Part shown: in pieces, positions 23,646 to 32,795 of the stretch
Layout: every line of letters starts with the position of its first letter
Position numbering within the stretch: position 1 is the first letter of the stretch
From: Paenibacillus kobensis NBRC 15729
Lineage (GTDB): Bacteria; Bacillota; Bacilli; Paenibacillales; Paenibacillaceae
Direction: 5' to 3'
Assembly: GCF_004000825.1 (NCBI RefSeq)
Contig: NZ_BILZ01000027.1
Span: forward strand, 1 to 64,000
DNA: 64,000 nucleotides
Position numbers and translations under genes: made by a program
The notes under the pieces: model-generated
The model's database searches: none
What the model saw: only the letters and a program-made list of their open reading frames with translations
Told to the model about the DNA's origin: nothing

Positions 23646-25316
23646 TTATTGGTTCACGAAATCTTCAGATGCCGAATATTTACGGCGCGGCTCGCTCGAG
23701 CGTTCGCCGCGGCCTTCACCACTGCGACCTTCGTTGCTGCGTCCTTCGCCGCTGCGGCCTCTGCCGCCTTCGCTGCGATTGCCGCCATAGCTGCGTCCGC
23801 CGCCGCCATAGCCGCCGCGTCCGCCTTCGCTGCGGTTGCCGCCTTCGCTGCGGTTGCCGCCGTAGCTGCGTCCGCCGCCACCGCCGTAACCACCGCGTCC
23901 GCCTTCGCCGCCGTTGCCACCGCTACGGTTGCCGCCAAACGAACCGCCTGGGTAACGGCGTCCGCTTGCGCGTACATCCGGACGGCGCTTCTTCGCGCGA
24001 ATCGGATCTTCCGGCGTCAGCTCGATCGTTACGTCCTTCTTCTCGCCCGTAAGCAGCTTGATCGCTGCAGCAAGCAGGTTGACGGAATCATATTGCTCGA
24101 GCAAATGAATCGAAATGCCTTTGTATTCTTGGAAGTCGTTGTTTTGCACGTTCTCGATCAGGCGCTCTGCCGTTACGCGTTGCTTGCCTTCGATCGCTTC
24201 CGCAATGCTTGGAAGCGGCTTACGCGTAATTTTGTGGCGGGTAACGCGCTCAATGAAGTGCAGATGATCGATCTCGCGCGGCGTAACGAACGACCACGCC
24301 GTACCTTCTTTGCCGGCACGGCCCGTACGGCCGATACGGTGAACATAGCTCTCCGGATCTTGCGGCAAGTCGAAGTTAATTACGTGTGTTACGCCCGAAA
24401 CGTCGAGGCCGCGTGCAGCAACGTCCGTTGCTACGAGCACGTCAATGCTGCCGTCGCGGAACTTGCGCATAACGTTGTCGCGTTGGTTCTGCGACAAGTC
24501 GCCGTGCAAGCCTTCTGCGGAATAGCCGCGCTTCTGGAGCGCTTCGCTCAGCTCATCTACACGGCGCTTCGTACGGCCGAAGATGATCGCAAGATCAGGA
24601 GATTCCATATCGATCAAGCGGCTAAGCGCTTCGAACTTCTGGCGCTCATGCACTTCGACGTATGCTTGGTCGATCAGCGGAGCGCTGACTTGCTTCGGAA
24701 TGACCGATACGTGCTCCGGATTGCGCAGGAATTGTTGAGCAAGACGTTGGATGTTCGGAGGCATTGTCGCCGAGAACAGCATCGTCTGGCGCTCTTCCGG
24801 CACCAGGCTGAGAATCGAAGTAATGTCTTCCATGAAGCCCATGTCGAGCATTTCGTCTGCTTCGTCGAGTACGACCGTTTGGACGTCAGCGAGCTTGATC
24901 GTCTTACGGTTAATGTGGTCGAGCAACCGTCCAGGCGTACCGATAATGATTTGCGGGTGTTTCTTAAGTGCGCGGATCTGACGTCCGATTTCTTGTCCGC
25001 CGTAGATCGGCAGCGTACGAAGTCCTTTATAGCGCGTCAGTTTTCCGATTTCTTCAGCTACTTGAATCGCAAGCTCACGGGTCGGTGTCATGATGAGTGC
25101 AACGATCCGGTCTTCGCTTGTCGGGATTTTGTTAATTAACGGAATACCGAAAGCAGCTGTTTTACCTGTGCCCGTTTGCGCTTGGCCAATCAGGTCGCTA
25201 CCGGTCAACGCAATAGGAATCGATTTGGACTGGATCGGGGTTGCTTCCTCGAATCCAAGCTCCGTAATGGCCTGAAGCACTTTAGGCTCCAGTCCGAATT
25301 CAGCAAATGTTTTCAA
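23646..25316 (-). CDS. cshA: DEAD-box ATP-dependent RNA helicase (CshA type)
   Basis: A 556-residue RNA helicase for mRNA turnover and ribosome assembly, especially in the cold. The ordered motifs are GFEEATPIQ (Q), [11 protein letters not shown] (I), PTRELAIQ (Ia), TPGRLLDH (Ib), [12 protein letters not shown] (II), SATMP (III), [14 protein letters not shown] (V) and [13 protein letters not shown] (VI). A ~110-residue C-terminal tail (about 445-556) is rich in Gly, Arg, Ser and Asn and repeats [14 protein letters not shown] units. The start is TTG with AGAAGGAG 11 nt upstream. An in-frame TGA just before it excludes an earlier start. An opposite-strand frame of 496 codons is a shadow of this gene. 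Confidence 0.93.
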   Translation of the reverse strand: MKTFAEFGLEPKVLQAITELGFEEATPIQSKSIPIALTGSDLIGQAQTGTGKTAAFGIPLINKIPTSEDRIVALIMTPTRELAIQVAEEIGKLTRYKGLRTLPIYGGQEIGRQIRALKKHPQIIIGTPGRLLDHINRKTIKLADVQTVVLDEADEMLDMGFMEDITSILSLVPEERQTMLFSATMPPNIQRLAQQFLRNPEHVSVIPKQVSAPLIDQAYVEVHERQKFEALSRLIDMESPDLAIIFGRTKRRVDELSEALQKRGYSAEGLHGDLSQNQRDNVMRKFRDGSIDVLVATDVAARGLDVSGVTHVINFDLPQDPESYVHRIGRTGRAGKEGTAWSFVTPREIDHLHFIERVTRHKITRKPLPSIAEAIEGKQRVTAERLIENVQNNDFQEYKGISIHLLEQYDSVNLLAAAIKLLTGEKKDVTIELTPEDPIRAKKRRPDVRASGRRYPGGSFGGNRSGGNGGEGGRGGYGGGGGRSYGGNRSEGGNRSEGGRGGYGGGGRSYGGNRSEGGRGRSGEGRSNEGRSGEGRGERSSEPRRKYSASEDFVNQ

Positions 25317-25453
25317 ACTTCTTCAAACTCCTTCTATCTTCAGCCTACTTAAAAATATCCAGTTCATTATAACACATCTTGAACATCGAATACCAGCGAG
25401 CAAGGCTTGGAAGGATTTGCGGATAACGCATTTTTATCAATGAATTAATATCA

Positions 25454-26965
25454 TTAATGAACCAAGAATGCCGTAACGGCGGGCCCTCGCACGTCCTGAT
25501 CAATGGTCAAGCCGACGGCTTCAGTTACAAAAATAAGCGGAATATGAAGCTTATTCTTGATCAATTTAGCGGGTGAAGGCGCTTCCTTTTTTTGATCATC
25601 TACTATTGCAAACGCTTCCCCGGTTGTCATCTTTACAACATGCTTGCCAAATTGCAGTGTAATGGTTTTGCTCCCAGCATCCCAAACCAATTGCATCTTA
25701 AGCGCAGCTGCAAGCTCTTTGGCCGGAACGAGCACTTCATCCTTCCCCGCTTCTTCACGAGACGTGAAATCGACTTCCTCGCCCATAATAAGTACCGGAT
25801 TGGAAGTAACGAAATCGTCATCCCTGATCACGAAAGTCCGCACCTGCTGATTCAGTTGGCTATTGTGTTCGTCGATATTGCCGCGCGTAAGAAGATATGC
25901 CGCATCCTTGCGTCCGACCGCTTCTGCGATTTCAGTATTGATGCTGCCACGGTGATGCGATAAATCTTTATATTGATCAAGATCGAACGTCCAGCGGCTT
26001 TCTGCTTGGAAGTCGAAGACAGAAGCGTTCGGCTGCATGTCCAATTGCTCGAACATCCATTTGCGCATCGTCATCTGATTGTCATACCGAACCGGATTCG
26101 TCTGGCGCCATACGGCATGTCTTAGGATCGAATACGGCGGATAATAGAAATCGAACTGCACCTGAGGGTACTCTTTGACGAGCGGAAGCACGTAAGTGTT
26201 GAATGATTCCTGAACGTCTGCAAGCGGGTCCTCGTTCAATCCGAAATACGCTTCTGTCTGCTGCGCTTCTTTGTAATCGCTCAGAACGAGCCGCTTGTCG
26301 AACTTCGTCCAGCTGTCCCAGCTGTCAAGCGTCTCCAGTTCGGTGCCGTGATGGCTGAACAGCTTCTTCGCCGCTCCTTTTGCCAACTCCGTATATGGCG
26401 TAATACTGAACCAATACGGATAGTCGTTCCACAGCTTATCGTCGTACAAATAGCCAGGGAATGTCCCTTCACCCGTATCGGATTCCTCTCGAAGCGCGAA
26501 GTAATCGAGCCCCCACAGCACCCTCTTCACTTGTCCTGTCGACAGAGCAAGCTTGGCTGTCTCGTACTGCTCGGATACGACAGAACCGCGCAGAGGCAGC
26601 TTCATCACCTTCCCGCCGAGTGCTTTCCCAACCGCATTAGGACTAAAATTTTCGGTCATGGACGTACCCAGAATGATCGTATCGTAGCTGTAATTACGAG
26701 CTAAACCCGCGTTCTGGTACCGCTCCTCGCTGGAATAGACGGGCGGATACCATGCTTTACGGTAATGCTGCAGCGGATCGACCGTCCATGAGAACGCAAC
26801 GGCTGCCGCTGCAAATCCGATCGCGGACACGCCGGCCAGCAGCACCATGCGGCGGGCGGCCTGCTTGGCCGATTGCCGTTCCCGGAGGCGTGCGATTCCG
26901 CGAACTGGCATTCCCGCTGCAGGCGAGGATGCCGCAGTAGAATCATAATTAGCCCTGTTCGTCAT
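25454..26965 (-). CDS. SGNH/AlgX-like O-acyltransferase partner with copper-amine-oxidase-like domain
   Basis: A 503-residue surface protein with an N-terminal membrane anchor (about 40-60), then an SGNH-hydrolase-like region with IILGTSMTENFSP (~98-110, candidate catalytic Ser in GTS) and a distal SHHRG near residue 330 (candidate His). The last ~75 residues resemble the stalk-type copper amine oxidase N-terminal-like domain common in Paenibacillus surface proteins (VLVPAKELAAALKMQLVWD, IPLIFVTEAVGL). It starts 10 nt after the MBOAT gene with AGGAGGCGCAGC upstream. The pair probably O-acetylates an envelope polysaccharide. The acceptor is unknown. Confidence 0.78.
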   Translation of the reverse strand: MTNRANYDSTAASSPAAGMPVRGIARLRERQSAKQAARRMVLLAGVSAIGFAAAAVAFSWTVDPLQHYRKAWYPPVYSSEERYQNAGLARNYSYDTIILGTSMTENFSPNAVGKALGGKVMKLPLRGSVVSEQYETAKLALSTGQVKRVLWGLDYFALREESDTGEGTFPGYLYDDKLWNDYPYWFSITPYTELAKGAAKKLFSHHGTELETLDSWDSWTKFDKRLVLSDYKEAQQTEAYFGLNEDPLADVQESFNTYVLPLVKEYPQVQFDFYYPPYSILRHAVWRQTNPVRYDNQMTMRKWMFEQLDMQPNASVFDFQAESRWTFDLDQYKDLSHHRGSINTEIAEAVGRKDAAYLLTRGNIDEHNSQLNQQVRTFVIRDDDFVTSNPVLIMGEEVDFTSREEAGKDEVLVPAKELAAALKMQLVWDAGSKTITLQFGKHVVKMTTGEAFAIVDDQKKEAPSPAKLIKNKLHIPLIFVTEAVGLTIDQDVRGPAVTAFLVH

Positions 26966-26975
26966 GCTGCGCCTC

Positions 26976-28379
26976 CTAGAAATTAAAGTACAAGAAAGTG
27001 CTGATCCGGTTAAAGTAAAGCAGGGAGTAGATGAAGAGGAAGCCGACAAGTACAGCCGCCGGCCAGCTTGGACGCAACACCTTCTGTTTCTCGCTGCTGT
27101 TGCGAAGCAGCAGTACCGCAGGCAGCAAAATGGCAATCAGCAATATTGCCGGAGCGATCGTCTCGAGCCCTGCTACCGTGATGCCGGATAAACCGGTCAT
27201 GCCGCGCAATATGCGAACTGCCTCATTCCACGAGTCCGCCCGGAAGAATACCCAGGCAGCGTTCACGAACTGAAACGTTATGAACCATGCAAGCCACCGC
27301 GGCATTGTCGGTCCATAGCGGGACCATAGCCGATGCACCATCTGAGCTGCCCCGTGAAGAAACCCCCAAAAAATAAACGTCCATCCCGCCCCGTGCCATA
27401 ACCCGCCGATCAAGAACGTAATCATCAGGTTGGTAAGCATGCGGACCTCGCCTTTGCGGTTGCCGCCAAGCGGTATGTAAATATAGTCTCGCAGAAACCG
27501 GCTGAGCGTCATATGCCATCTGCGCCAAAAATCTTGAATATTGACGGCTTTATACGGCGAGTTGAAGTTCTGAGGAAGCCGGATATTGAACAGCAGCGCC
27601 AGTCCGATCGCCATGTCGGTATAACCGCTGAAATCGAAGTATAGCTGGAAGGTATAGGACAATGACGCTACCCAGCTGTCGATGAAATGAACTGCATTCG
27701 CAAATCCGTCATCCGCGTAGGAAGCCATCGTGTCGGCGACAACGACTTTTTTGAATAAGCCGATCACGAACAAATAGATGCCTGCAGCCGCATTGCGCCA
27801 ACTCCACAGTTTATTTCGCAGACGGTCGAACTGTGGCATCATCTCGCTATGGTGCAGGATCGGACCTGCAATCAGATGAGGAAAGAACGTAACGAACAGC
27901 GCATAATGCACAAGACTCGCCTCACGCGCCTTCTTCTTGTACACGTCGACCAGATAAGCAATCTGCGTAAAGGTAAAGAAACTGATGCCGAGCGGGAGCG
28001 CAAGCTTAAGCAGCGTGACGGGTGCGCCGGTAGCCGATGACCAATTGGTCAGGAAGAAATCGGCGTACTTGTAATAGGCGAGCAGCAGCAGATTGGCTGT
28101 TATGCCTCCGATCAGTACCGTCCGTCTGCGTCCGCCCTCCATGCGGGACGTTCCGTCCCCGTTGCGGGCGCCGAGCAGCCGGCCAATCGTATAGTTAAAG
28201 CCAATCGAAGCGACAATAAGCGGTATATAGCGATAATCCCACCAGCCGTAGAAGAATAACGAGGCAGCCACAAGCCAGCATTTGGCCGCGAAGGTAAGCC
28301 GAAGCCGGGCAAGCAAGAAGTATACCATCACGGTAACCGGCAAGAACGCGAATAGGAACGGGTAGGAATTAAACAGCAT
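26976..28379 (-). CDS. MBOAT-family O-acyltransferase (AlgI/DltB/PatA-like)
   Basis: A 467-residue polytopic enzyme that moves acyl groups across the membrane for polysaccharide O-acylation. Family landmarks are LFNSYPFLFAFLPVT at the start, YKYADFF, LPLGISFFTFTQIAYLVDVY, YFDFSGYTDMAIGLALLF, FNSPYKAVNIQDFWRRWHMTLSRFLRDYIY and GGLWHGAGWTFIFWG with the catalytic His. About ten or more membrane helices are expected. Organisation with the downstream SGNH gene (10-nt gap) matches AlgI/AlgX or PatA/PatB logic. No polysaccharide biosynthesis genes are adjacent, so the target may be cell-wall or secondary polymer. Confidence 0.9.
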   Translation of the reverse strand: MLFNSYPFLFAFLPVTVMVYFLLARLRLTFAAKCWLVAASLFFYGWWDYRYIPLIVASIGFNYTIGRLLGARNGDGTSRMEGGRRRTVLIGGITANLLLLAYYKYADFFLTNWSSATGAPVTLLKLALPLGISFFTFTQIAYLVDVYKKKAREASLVHYALFVTFFPHLIAGPILHHSEMMPQFDRLRNKLWSWRNAAAGIYLFVIGLFKKVVVADTMASYADDGFANAVHFIDSWVASLSYTFQLYFDFSGYTDMAIGLALLFNIRLPQNFNSPYKAVNIQDFWRRWHMTLSRFLRDYIYIPLGGNRKGEVRMLTNLMITFLIGGLWHGAGWTFIFWGFLHGAAQMVHRLWSRYGPTMPRWLAWFITFQFVNAAWVFFRADSWNEAVRILRGMTGLSGITVAGLETIAPAILLIAILLPAVLLLRNSSEKQKVLRPSWPAAVLVGFLFIYSLLYFNRISTFLYFNF

Positions 28380-28488
28380 TCAGCTTCGTCTCCCTCTGTC
28401 GGATGCGGCATAGAAACGTAATTTCGACTTATTCGACAGCGGGTTGGAAAATTCCTGTTTATTCGTCAAGAAAGAGGGTGAGACGCGG

Positions 28489-29337
28489 ATGGCTTTCTAC
28501 GCACGCCGAGTCAGCCGTCAACTTACGGCTGTCGCGCTTACGGTTGCAAGCGCCGTGCTCGTTGCAGCAGGCTTCAATCTCATGCTGATCCCGCATCAAC
28601 TCCTGAGCGGCGGCGTATCCGGCATATCCATGATGATCGGATACATATTTGGCGGCAATATTAGCTTGTTTTATTTTGTGCTCAACGTTCCCGTCCTCAT
28701 CTGGGGCTGGATTGAGCTCGGAAAACGGTTCGTGCTGCTGAGCATCTTATCTGTCGTTGCCACGACACTTACGCTGCAATTCATCCCCATTCGCCCTTTG
28801 GCGGGAGATATATTGCTCGCATCCGTGTTCGGAGGCATCATTGTCGGTTTCGGCAGCGGCATTGCACTTCGGTTCGGCGGATCATCCGGCGGTTTCGACA
28901 TCATTGCCACCATCATCTCGCGCAAACGGGACTATCCGGTCGGCATGTTCATCTTCATCCTGAACGGCGCCGTCATCGCTGCGCTCGCATTGTTCACACG
29001 AGATCCCGATATTGCACTCTACTCGCTCCTCTCCATCTATACAGCGGGCAAAGTTGTCGATTTGATTCATGTGCGGCATGTCAAAATAACAGCTTTTATC
29101 GTAACCAAAGAAAGCGACCAGCTCGTGAAGAAGCTGCTTGAGGTTAAGCGGGGCATTACGATTATTCGTACAAGAGGCGCCTTCACCGAGCATGAGCAAG
29201 ATATGTTGATGACAGTGACAACCCGTTATGAACTGGCAGAGCTTCGCAAAACGATTCTTACGCTTGATCCGAAAGCGTTCGTCAATATTGTCGAGACGGT
29301 CGGCGTCATCGGGCAGTTTCATAAGCCGCAGCCATAA
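28489..29337 (+). CDS. YitT-family membrane protein (DUF161/DUF2179)
   Basis: A 282-residue integral membrane protein. Five or six hydrophobic helices occupy residues ~12-195, with LLSGGVSGISMMIGY and the glycine-rich FGSGIALRFGGSSGGFDI typical of the DUF161 (YitT) membrane part. A cytoplasmic DUF2179 domain follows (~205-280, FIVTKESDQLVKKLLEV, GVTIIRTRG-like GITIIRTRGAFT). Paralogs are numerous in Bacilli and the function is not settled. GAGGGTGAG precedes the ATG. It is divergent from the MBOAT operon. Confidence 0.9.
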   Translation: MAFYARRVSRQLTAVALTVASAVLVAAGFNLMLIPHQLLSGGVSGISMMIGYIFGGNISLFYFVLNVPVLIWGWIELGKRFVLLSILSVVATTLTLQFIPIRPLAGDILLASVFGGIIVGFGSGIALRFGGSSGGFDIIATIISRKRDYPVGMFIFILNGAVIAALALFTRDPDIALYSLLSIYTAGKVVDLIHVRHVKITAFIVTKESDQLVKKLLEVKRGITIIRTRGAFTEHEQDMLMTVTTRYELAELRKTILTLDPKAFVNIVETVGVIGQFHKPQP

Positions 29338-29351
29338 ACCGGGCATGAATG

Positions 29352-29367
29352 GATTTCCATGGAAATC
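29352..29367. repeat. Perfect 16-bp palindrome after yitT-type gene
   Basis: GATTTCCATGGAAATC is a perfect palindrome inside a wider GAATG...ATTC stem 14 bp after the stop codon. It may be part of a terminator (ATTTGTTTT follows) or an operator for the next gene, whose TATAAT lies at 29393-29398. Confidence 0.5.
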
Positions 29368-29483
29368 GCTATTCATTTGTTTTCACCCCTGTTATAATAA
29401 AGCTATCCCGTAGATTTCTCGTTTTACGTTTCTAGTAGCCTGATGTTTTGCCCTGAACATGACTAATGAAAGGGTGATGCGAG

Positions 29484-29678
29484 ATGGATATGGAAACCGT
29501 CAAATTGTCGCGGATAGTGGAAAAGCTGGCGCCAGAACTCGAACCCTTCCTTACGGAACGCGAACGGCAATTAAACATCGTGCTACGGGATGGGCTTAAC
29601 GTTTTGGAGCCGGAAGATGCTATGGAGATTGTGCAGTTAAGCATTTGCGAGCAGCAGAAAGAAGCACGTCTGCATTAA
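29484..29678 (+). CDS. Small acidic hypothetical protein (64 aa)
   Basis: A 64-residue soluble protein, predicted mostly helical, rich in Glu and Leu (IVEKLAPELEPFLTERERQL). It has no Cys and no membrane segment. AAAGGGTG precedes the ATG by about 6 nt, a TATAAT at 29393-29398 may serve as promoter, and a clear terminator follows at 29741. This supports an independent gene. I do not recognise the family. Confidence 0.65.
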   Translation: MDMETVKLSRIVEKLAPELEPFLTERERQLNIVLRDGLNVLEPEDAMEIVQLSICEQQKEARLH

Positions 29679-29740
29679 TGCTTTACTTTTTGAATAGCTA
29701 GCCAAGCGGAAGCGGCGAATGCCACTTCTTAACATCCTGC

Positions 29741-29771
29741 AGCCTGTCGCCATTCGGCGGCAGGCTCTTTT
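29741..29771 (+). terminator. Terminator after 64-aa gene
   Basis: AGCCTGTCGCC pairs with GGCGGCAGGCT (one G-U) across a 4-nt loop and is followed by CTTTTC. Confidence 0.85.
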
Positions 29772-29909
29772 CATGCAGCTTGCAGGCATTTGCATTGTAA
29801 GCGTCTACAAATTTCTATTAATTTCATCAAAAATCGATCTTAAGACGTCTATTGCGTTATACGATTCTGCATTATAATCAAATAGAACGACATACGAGGA
29901 GAGAGCACT

Positions 29910-31100
29910 ATGGACATCTTGCTGACCGTGTTACTACTACTGAATCACCTGTTTACCGGAAGTGGCGATGAAAGCGCCTCCGCGAAGCAAATTCTGACTG
30001 CCGTCGTACATAACAATGCCGGCGCAGAGAACCAACCGGGCTCCGCATCAAGCGGCGCAGCGGAACAAGGACAGCCGTCCAACGTGTTAGAGAAGAAAGA
30101 TCCTCAGCCGGATTCGCCGAAGATCAAAGGCATTTACGTCACGGCGCACAGCGCAGGCGGCTCGAGGATGAGCAAACTCCTCGACTTGCTCGACAAGACG
30201 GAACTGAACAGTATGGTTATCGATATTAAGGACGACAACGGGTACATTACGTATCCAACGGACAATTCGGAACTGCTTAAGCTTGGAACGCCGCAGAAGT
30301 ATATCAGAGATTTGCCGGCAACGATGAAACGGTTGCAAGAGCATGACGTATATCCGATCGCCCGCATCGTCGTCTTCAAAGACACCGTATTGGCTCGGAA
30401 GCATCCGAATATGTCGTATGTCACAAGCAACGGCAAAGTGTGGGAGAATGGCAAAGGCGACAGCTTCGTCAACCCTTATCTGAAAGAGGTATGGGATTAC
30501 AACGTACAGATCGCCAAGGAAGCCGTGAAGTTCGGCTTCAAAGAAATTCAATTCGACTACGTTCGTTTCCCGGAAGGCTTCGAGAAGAAGGAAGCATCGC
30601 TCAAATTCGAGAAGACCGACGAGAAACGCGTCGACGTCATCGCCGACTTCGTCAAATACGCTCGCGAGCAGCTTGAACCGCTTGGCGTTCGCGTATCGGT
30701 CGATATTTTCGGCTATGCGGCATCCGTACCAGCTGCCGAAGGCATTGGTCAGGATTTCGTAAAAATTTCGAAACAGGTAGACGTAATTAGCCCAATGGTC
30801 TATCCAAGCCACTACAGCACCGGCTGGTTCGATGTGAAAGAACCGGACATGAACCCTTACGCTACGATCAAGGGCGCTATGGAAGATACGCACAAGAAGC
30901 TTACGCCGCTTGGCTCGTATACTCCGGTCATCCGGCCGTGGATTCAAGACTTTACGGCGAGCTGGCTCGGCAAAGGCCACTATATCAAATACGGTAAACC
31001 TCAAATCGACGCGCAGCTGAAAGCGCTCAAAGATACGAACATCGAAGAGTACCTGCTCTGGAACGCGAATAACAACTACACACCAGATGCGAACTATTAA
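29910..31100 (+). CDS. Putative glycoside hydrolase (DUF4015), exported
   Basis: A 396-residue protein with an N-terminal hydrophobic signal or anchor (MDILLTVLLLLNHLFTG), a low-complexity linker to about residue 65, and a DUF4015 putative glycosyl hydrolase barrel (~70-390). Characteristic blocks are GIYVTAHSAGG, MVIDIKDDNGYITYPT, YPIARIVVFKD, EIQFDYVRFPEGF (candidate catalytic acids), VSVDIFGYAA and DVISPMVYPSHY. It is probably anchored outside the membrane and acts on wall polysaccharide. The substrate is unproven. CGAGGAGAGAG precedes the ATG and a long terminator follows. Confidence 0.85.
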   Translation: MDILLTVLLLLNHLFTGSGDESASAKQILTAVVHNNAGAENQPGSASSGAAEQGQPSNVLEKKDPQPDSPKIKGIYVTAHSAGGSRMSKLLDLLDKTELNSMVIDIKDDNGYITYPTDNSELLKLGTPQKYIRDLPATMKRLQEHDVYPIARIVVFKDTVLARKHPNMSYVTSNGKVWENGKGDSFVNPYLKEVWDYNVQIAKEAVKFGFKEIQFDYVRFPEGFEKKEASLKFEKTDEKRVDVIADFVKYAREQLEPLGVRVSVDIFGYAASVPAAEGIGQDFVKISKQVDVISPMVYPSHYSTGWFDVKEPDMNPYATIKGAMEDTHKKLTPLGSYTPVIRPWIQDFTASWLGKGHYIKYGKPQIDAQLKALKDTNIEEYLLWNANNNYTPDANY

Positions 31101-31126
31101 GCACTTATCTTTAATTTTTTTAACGC

Positions 31127-31188
31127 GAAAGCCCGGACAAGTCGACTTTCAGGCACAACCTGAACCCGTCGATTTGTCCGGGCTTTTA
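31127..31188 (+). terminator. Terminator of DUF4015 gene
   Basis: AAAGCCCGGACAA pairs with TTGTCCGGGCTTT, extended by GTCGA/TCGAC-type pairing inside, and TTATC follows. Confidence 0.88.
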
Positions 31189-31191
31189 TCG

Positions 31192-31220
31192 TTGAGTTCG
31201 TTCGTTGAATAGTATACAAT
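31192..31220 (+). promoter_or_regulatory. Promoter of peroxiredoxin gene
   Basis: TTGAGT (31192-31197) and TACAAT (31215-31220) are 17 bp apart, 38 bp before the start codon. Confidence 0.6.
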
Positions 31221-31258
31221 ATAATTGTGTAAAATATTAAATTCGGAGGTCGATCCGT

Positions 31259-31711
31259 ATGCTCCCAATCGGAACGCAAGCCCCATTATTCGAAGCCGAC
31301 AGCACCACTGGCATGATTAAGCTGAACAACTACATCGGCAAGCAGCCGATTGTCCTTATTTTCTACCCGATGGACGAAACGCCGGGCTGCACGAAGCAGC
31401 TGTGCGCCGTTCGCGATTCGCGGGCGCTCTACGCGCAGTATGACGCGCTCGTCATGGGCGTCAATCCCGCTTCGCTGGAGCATCACCGCAAGTTTGCCGA
31501 GAAGCAAGGGTACGACTTCCCGCTCATCGTAGATAGCGGAGGCGAAATCCGCAAAGCGTTCGGCGTAGGCAAAATGCTCGGACTTATTGCGCAGCAGCGC
31601 GTCGTCTTCGTCATTGGCCGCGACGGCAAGATAGCCTTCGCTCAGAAAGGCAACCGGCCGACCGAAGAAATTATTGGCGTACTGCAATCTCTGCAAAACA
31701 CGAACCATTAA
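31259..31711 (+). CDS. Peroxiredoxin, Bcp/AhpC-TSA type
   Basis: A 150-residue thiol peroxidase of the PrxQ/Bcp class. FYPMDETPGCTKQLCAVRD contains the peroxidatic Cys44 and, five residues later, Cys49, the spacing typical of PrxQ enzymes. The thioredoxin-fold partner strands (VVFVIGRDGKIAFAQKG) complete the domain. TCGGAGG lies 9 nt before the ATG. It is a one-gene unit with its own promoter and shares a terminator with the convergent pfkA. The physiological reductant is presumably thioredoxin. Confidence 0.9.
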   Translation: MLPIGTQAPLFEADSTTGMIKLNNYIGKQPIVLIFYPMDETPGCTKQLCAVRDSRALYAQYDALVMGVNPASLEHHRKFAEKQGYDFPLIVDSGGEIRKAFGVGKMLGLIAQQRVVFVIGRDGKIAFAQKGNRPTEEIIGVLQSLQNTNH

Positions 31712-31723
31712 AGGAACGACAAA

Positions 31724-31798
31724 TAAAGCCTTATGCATCCTGAACCGCACAGGCGGATATGAATCCGCACAGCGATTCCGTGCATAAGGCTTTTTTCT
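31724..31798. terminator. Bidirectional terminator between peroxiredoxin gene and pfkA
   Basis: AAGCCTTATGCA and TGCATAAGGCTT flank an internal GGCGGATATGAATCCGC hairpin. TTTTTTC follows on plus and TTTATTTG on minus. Confidence 0.85.
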
Positions 31799-31804
31799 TG
31801 CCGT

Positions 31805-32773
31805 TTATTGAGACAGGCGCAGCGCCAGATCGTACATGTCCATGTTGAATGATTTCTTCGTGCTGACAACCATATCGATATCCGTGGCAACCAGCTCGCC
31901 CTTAATGATGCCGCATGACTTGGCAGAATCGCCTTCAATCAGCTTGCGAACGGCGAAATCACCGAGACGGCTTGCGAGAATACGGTCATTATGCGTCGGC
32001 GTGCCGCCGCGTTGGATATGGCCAAGCACCGTAACGCGCGGCTCGATGCCGTTGTTCTTCGTAATTGCGTCAGCAATATCTTGTCCGCTTGCTGCGCCTT
32101 CGGCTACAACGATAATACTGTGGCGTTTGCCGGCACGGAAGTTCTCCGCCATACGGGTCGAAACTTCAGCCAGATCAAACGGCACTTCCGGCACGAGAAT
32201 CGTCTCAGCGCCGCTTGCAAGCCCCGCATACAGCGCAATATCGCCGCAGTGGCGGCCCATAACTTCGACGATCGAAGAACGCTCATGCGACGTCATCGTA
32301 TCGCGAAGCTTATTGATTGCATCGACGACGATGCTGACAGCCGTATCGAAGCCGATCGTAAAATCGGTGAATGGAATGTCGTTATCGATCGTGCCCGGCA
32401 GGCCCATCGTCTTAATACCAAGCTTGCTCAGCTTGTTAGCGCCTTGATAGGAACCGTCACCGCCGATAACGACCAGGCCGTCAATTCCGCGTTCACGCAA
32501 AATGTCGGCCCCGCGCTGTTGGCCTTCCGCCGTCATAAACTCTTTACAACGGGCTGTTTGCAGCACCGTACCTCCGCGCTGAATAATGTCGCCTACACTG
32601 CGCAGGTCCATCGGGCGCAGGTCGTTGTTCAGTAACCCTTGATAACCGCGTTGTACACCATAAACATCAATACCGTGAAAGATCGCGCTCCGTACGACTG
32701 CGCGGACAGCTGCGTTCATGCCTTGCGAATCGCCTCCGCTCGTTAGAACAGCGATCGATTTAACTTCTGACAT
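31805..32773 (-). CDS. pfkA: ATP-dependent 6-phosphofructokinase
   Basis: Phosphorylates fructose 6-phosphate in glycolysis. The 322 residues carry VLTSGGDSQGMNAAVR (ATP), GGDGSYQGANKL, LPGTIDNDIPFTDFTIGFDTA (catalytic TIDND), EVMGRHCGDIAL and GHIQRGGTPTHNDRILA. These make it a standard allosteric bacterial PFK. TAAGGAGGATACAATT precedes the ATG at 32773, and the frame runs ten codons further. No pyk gene follows, unlike the common pfkA-pyk operon. The terpene synthase gene upstream ends 22 nt before it, so they may be co-transcribed. Confidence 0.95.
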   Translation of the reverse strand: MSEVKSIAVLTSGGDSQGMNAAVRAVVRSAIFHGIDVYGVQRGYQGLLNNDLRPMDLRSVGDIIQRGGTVLQTARCKEFMTAEGQQRGADILRERGIDGLVVIGGDGSYQGANKLSKLGIKTMGLPGTIDNDIPFTDFTIGFDTAVSIVVDAINKLRDTMTSHERSSIVEVMGRHCGDIALYAGLASGAETILVPEVPFDLAEVSTRMAENFRAGKRHSIIVVAEGAASGQDIADAITKNNGIEPRVTVLGHIQRGGTPTHNDRILASRLGDFAVRKLIEGDSAKSCGIIKGELVATDIDMVVSTKKSFNMDMYDLALRLSQ

Positions 32774-32795
32774 AATTGTATCCTCCTTAGCTTCT

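Noticed and set aside
23649-25139. 496-codon plus-strand frame
   Set aside because: It is antisense to cshA, lacks a ribosome-binding site, and its Ala/Val-rich start mirrors the Gly/Arg repeats of the helicase tail.
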